This document shows, piece by piece, positions 13,666-14,013 of a DNA stretch of 14,013 bases. The stretch covers positions 1-14,013 of the forward strand of contig JANPGV010000113.1 of assembly GCA_031424145.1 (NCBI GenBank). Reading direction: 5' to 3'. Each line of letters begins with the position of its first letter. The stretch's first letter is position 1. Under the pieces are notes generated by a model that did not search any database, was not told the DNA's origin, and saw only the letters and a program-made list of their open reading frames with translations. The stretch is from JAENVT01 sp031424145. Lineage in GTDB: Bacteria > Actinomycetota > Acidimicrobiia > Acidimicrobiales > Ilumatobacteraceae. The position numbers and the translations under genes were made by a program.

Positions 13666-14013
13666 GCCGCTGCAGCAGCGTTGCTGCGGCGCGCTCGATG
13701 CACCACAGCGGTTCGTTCATCGCCTTTTCGGCTCCATATTCGTCGGTCAGGTTGACGTGGTCGATGTGCGTGGCTGCCTCGGGGGCGGCGTCGCCGACGA
13801 TCGCGCCGACAGGCTTGTCCGCTTCGCCGGCCATCGCTTGCACGCCGCCGACGACCTTGCCTTCGAAGCTCTGCTCGTCCAGGTAACCCTCGCCGGTCAC
13901 GACCACATCGGCGGCAGCGATGGCGTCGTGCAGATCGAGCTCATCCGCGACAAGGTCGAACCCCGGCAACAGCCGCCCGCCCAGGGCAACGAGCGCGCCG
14001 GCGATGCCCCCTG
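13646..14013 (-). CDS. Glycerate kinase, C-terminal part (cut by window edge)
   Basis: The open frame continues past the right edge, and 121 complete C-terminal codons are visible. The segment reads GIAGALVALGGRLLPGFD near the edge, then VADELDLHDAIAAADVVVTG, EGYLDEQSFEGKVVGGV and VGAIVGDAAPEAA. G-E-G-x-L-D-x-Q-S-x-x-G-K is the signature of the GlxK/GarK type of glycerate kinase, which phosphorylates D-glycerate in glyoxylate or glycerate use. Apparent internal starts (such as TTG at 13969) are not real starts, because the conserved protein continues upstream. Nothing is missing from the visible part. It is convergent with the LytR_C gene and overlaps its end by 20 bp. Confidence 0.82.
   Translation of the reverse strand, partial: GGIAGALVALGGRLLPGFDLVADELDLHDAIAAADVVVTGEGYLDEQSFEGKVVGGVQAMAGEADKPVGAIVGDAAPEAATHIDHVNLTDEYGAEKAMNEPLWCIERAAATLLQRLTAPPN
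13668..13691. terminator. GC-rich hairpin after the LytR_C gene
   Basis: CGCTGCAGCA (13668-13677) pairs over 10 positions, one of them G-U, with TGCTGCGGCG (13682-13691) around a GCGT loop. It starts 3 bp after the LytR_C stop and could end that transcript, though it has no T-run and also lies inside the last codons of the convergent glycerate kinase gene, whose Ala/Leu codons may explain it. Confidence 0.35.

Overview
The window looks like chromosomal DNA of a high-GC Gram-positive bacterium (Actinomycetota). The signs are GC-rich third positions and frequent GTG starts, two GAF-ANTAR proteins, a PknB-like Ser/Thr kinase with an extracellular PASTA domain, and a DUF3263-LytR_C gene pair in the same order as Rv0430-Rv0431 of Mycobacterium tuberculosis. 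The environmental, signalling-rich content would suit an Ilumatobacter-like member of the class Acidimicrobiia, but that placement is inference.

Layout. 1-39 (-): the first codons of a gene running off the left edge, overlapping by 4 bp the gene before it. 36-1571 (-): membrane HD-GYP phosphodiesterase with a long charged tail. 1807-4172 (+): a MASE1-GGDEF-EAL cyclic di-GMP enzyme split into two reading frames by an apparent one-base deletion near 2502. 4220-5140 (+): hemerythrin domain protein with a histone-H1-like basic tail. 5150-6519 (-): a STAS-GAF-ANTAR regulator and a translationally coupled 84-residue protein. 6638-7387 (+): a second GAF-ANTAR regulator, divergent from the first across a short region that holds a perfect 14-bp palindrome. 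7374-10311 (-): a tightly overlapping three-gene operon (EAL-GGDEF enzyme, small ABM-fold monooxygenase, cobalamin-binding protein with the CarH-type W-x9-EH motif). 10514-10609 (+): a 31-residue single-span membrane protein. 10629-12038 (+): PASTA Ser/Thr kinase. 12052-12684 (-): uridine kinase, probably leaderless. 12746-13665 (+): DUF3263 and LytR_C genes. 13646-14013 (-): C-terminal part of a glycerate kinase.

How it fits together. From 1 to about 10,300 nearly every gene is a sensor or second-messenger enzyme: three cyclic di-GMP proteins, two putative RNA-binding antiterminators, one oxygen/redox-type domain (hemerythrin), one cobalamin/light-type domain and one possible haem-active enzyme. 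Stop-start overlaps of 4 bp (ATGA or GTGA) tie the members of each operon together. The region reads as a sensory island linking light, redox or stress cues to cyclic di-GMP and post-transcriptional control. The right third (10,500-14,013) is more housekeeping: cell-envelope signalling, nucleotide salvage and central metabolism.

No tRNA, rRNA, CRISPR, insertion sequence or phage gene was seen. No gene-free stretch exceeds 300 bp. The longest are 1572-1806 and 10312-10513; both are divergent promoter regions, and I see only weak promoter-like or inverted-repeat signals in them.
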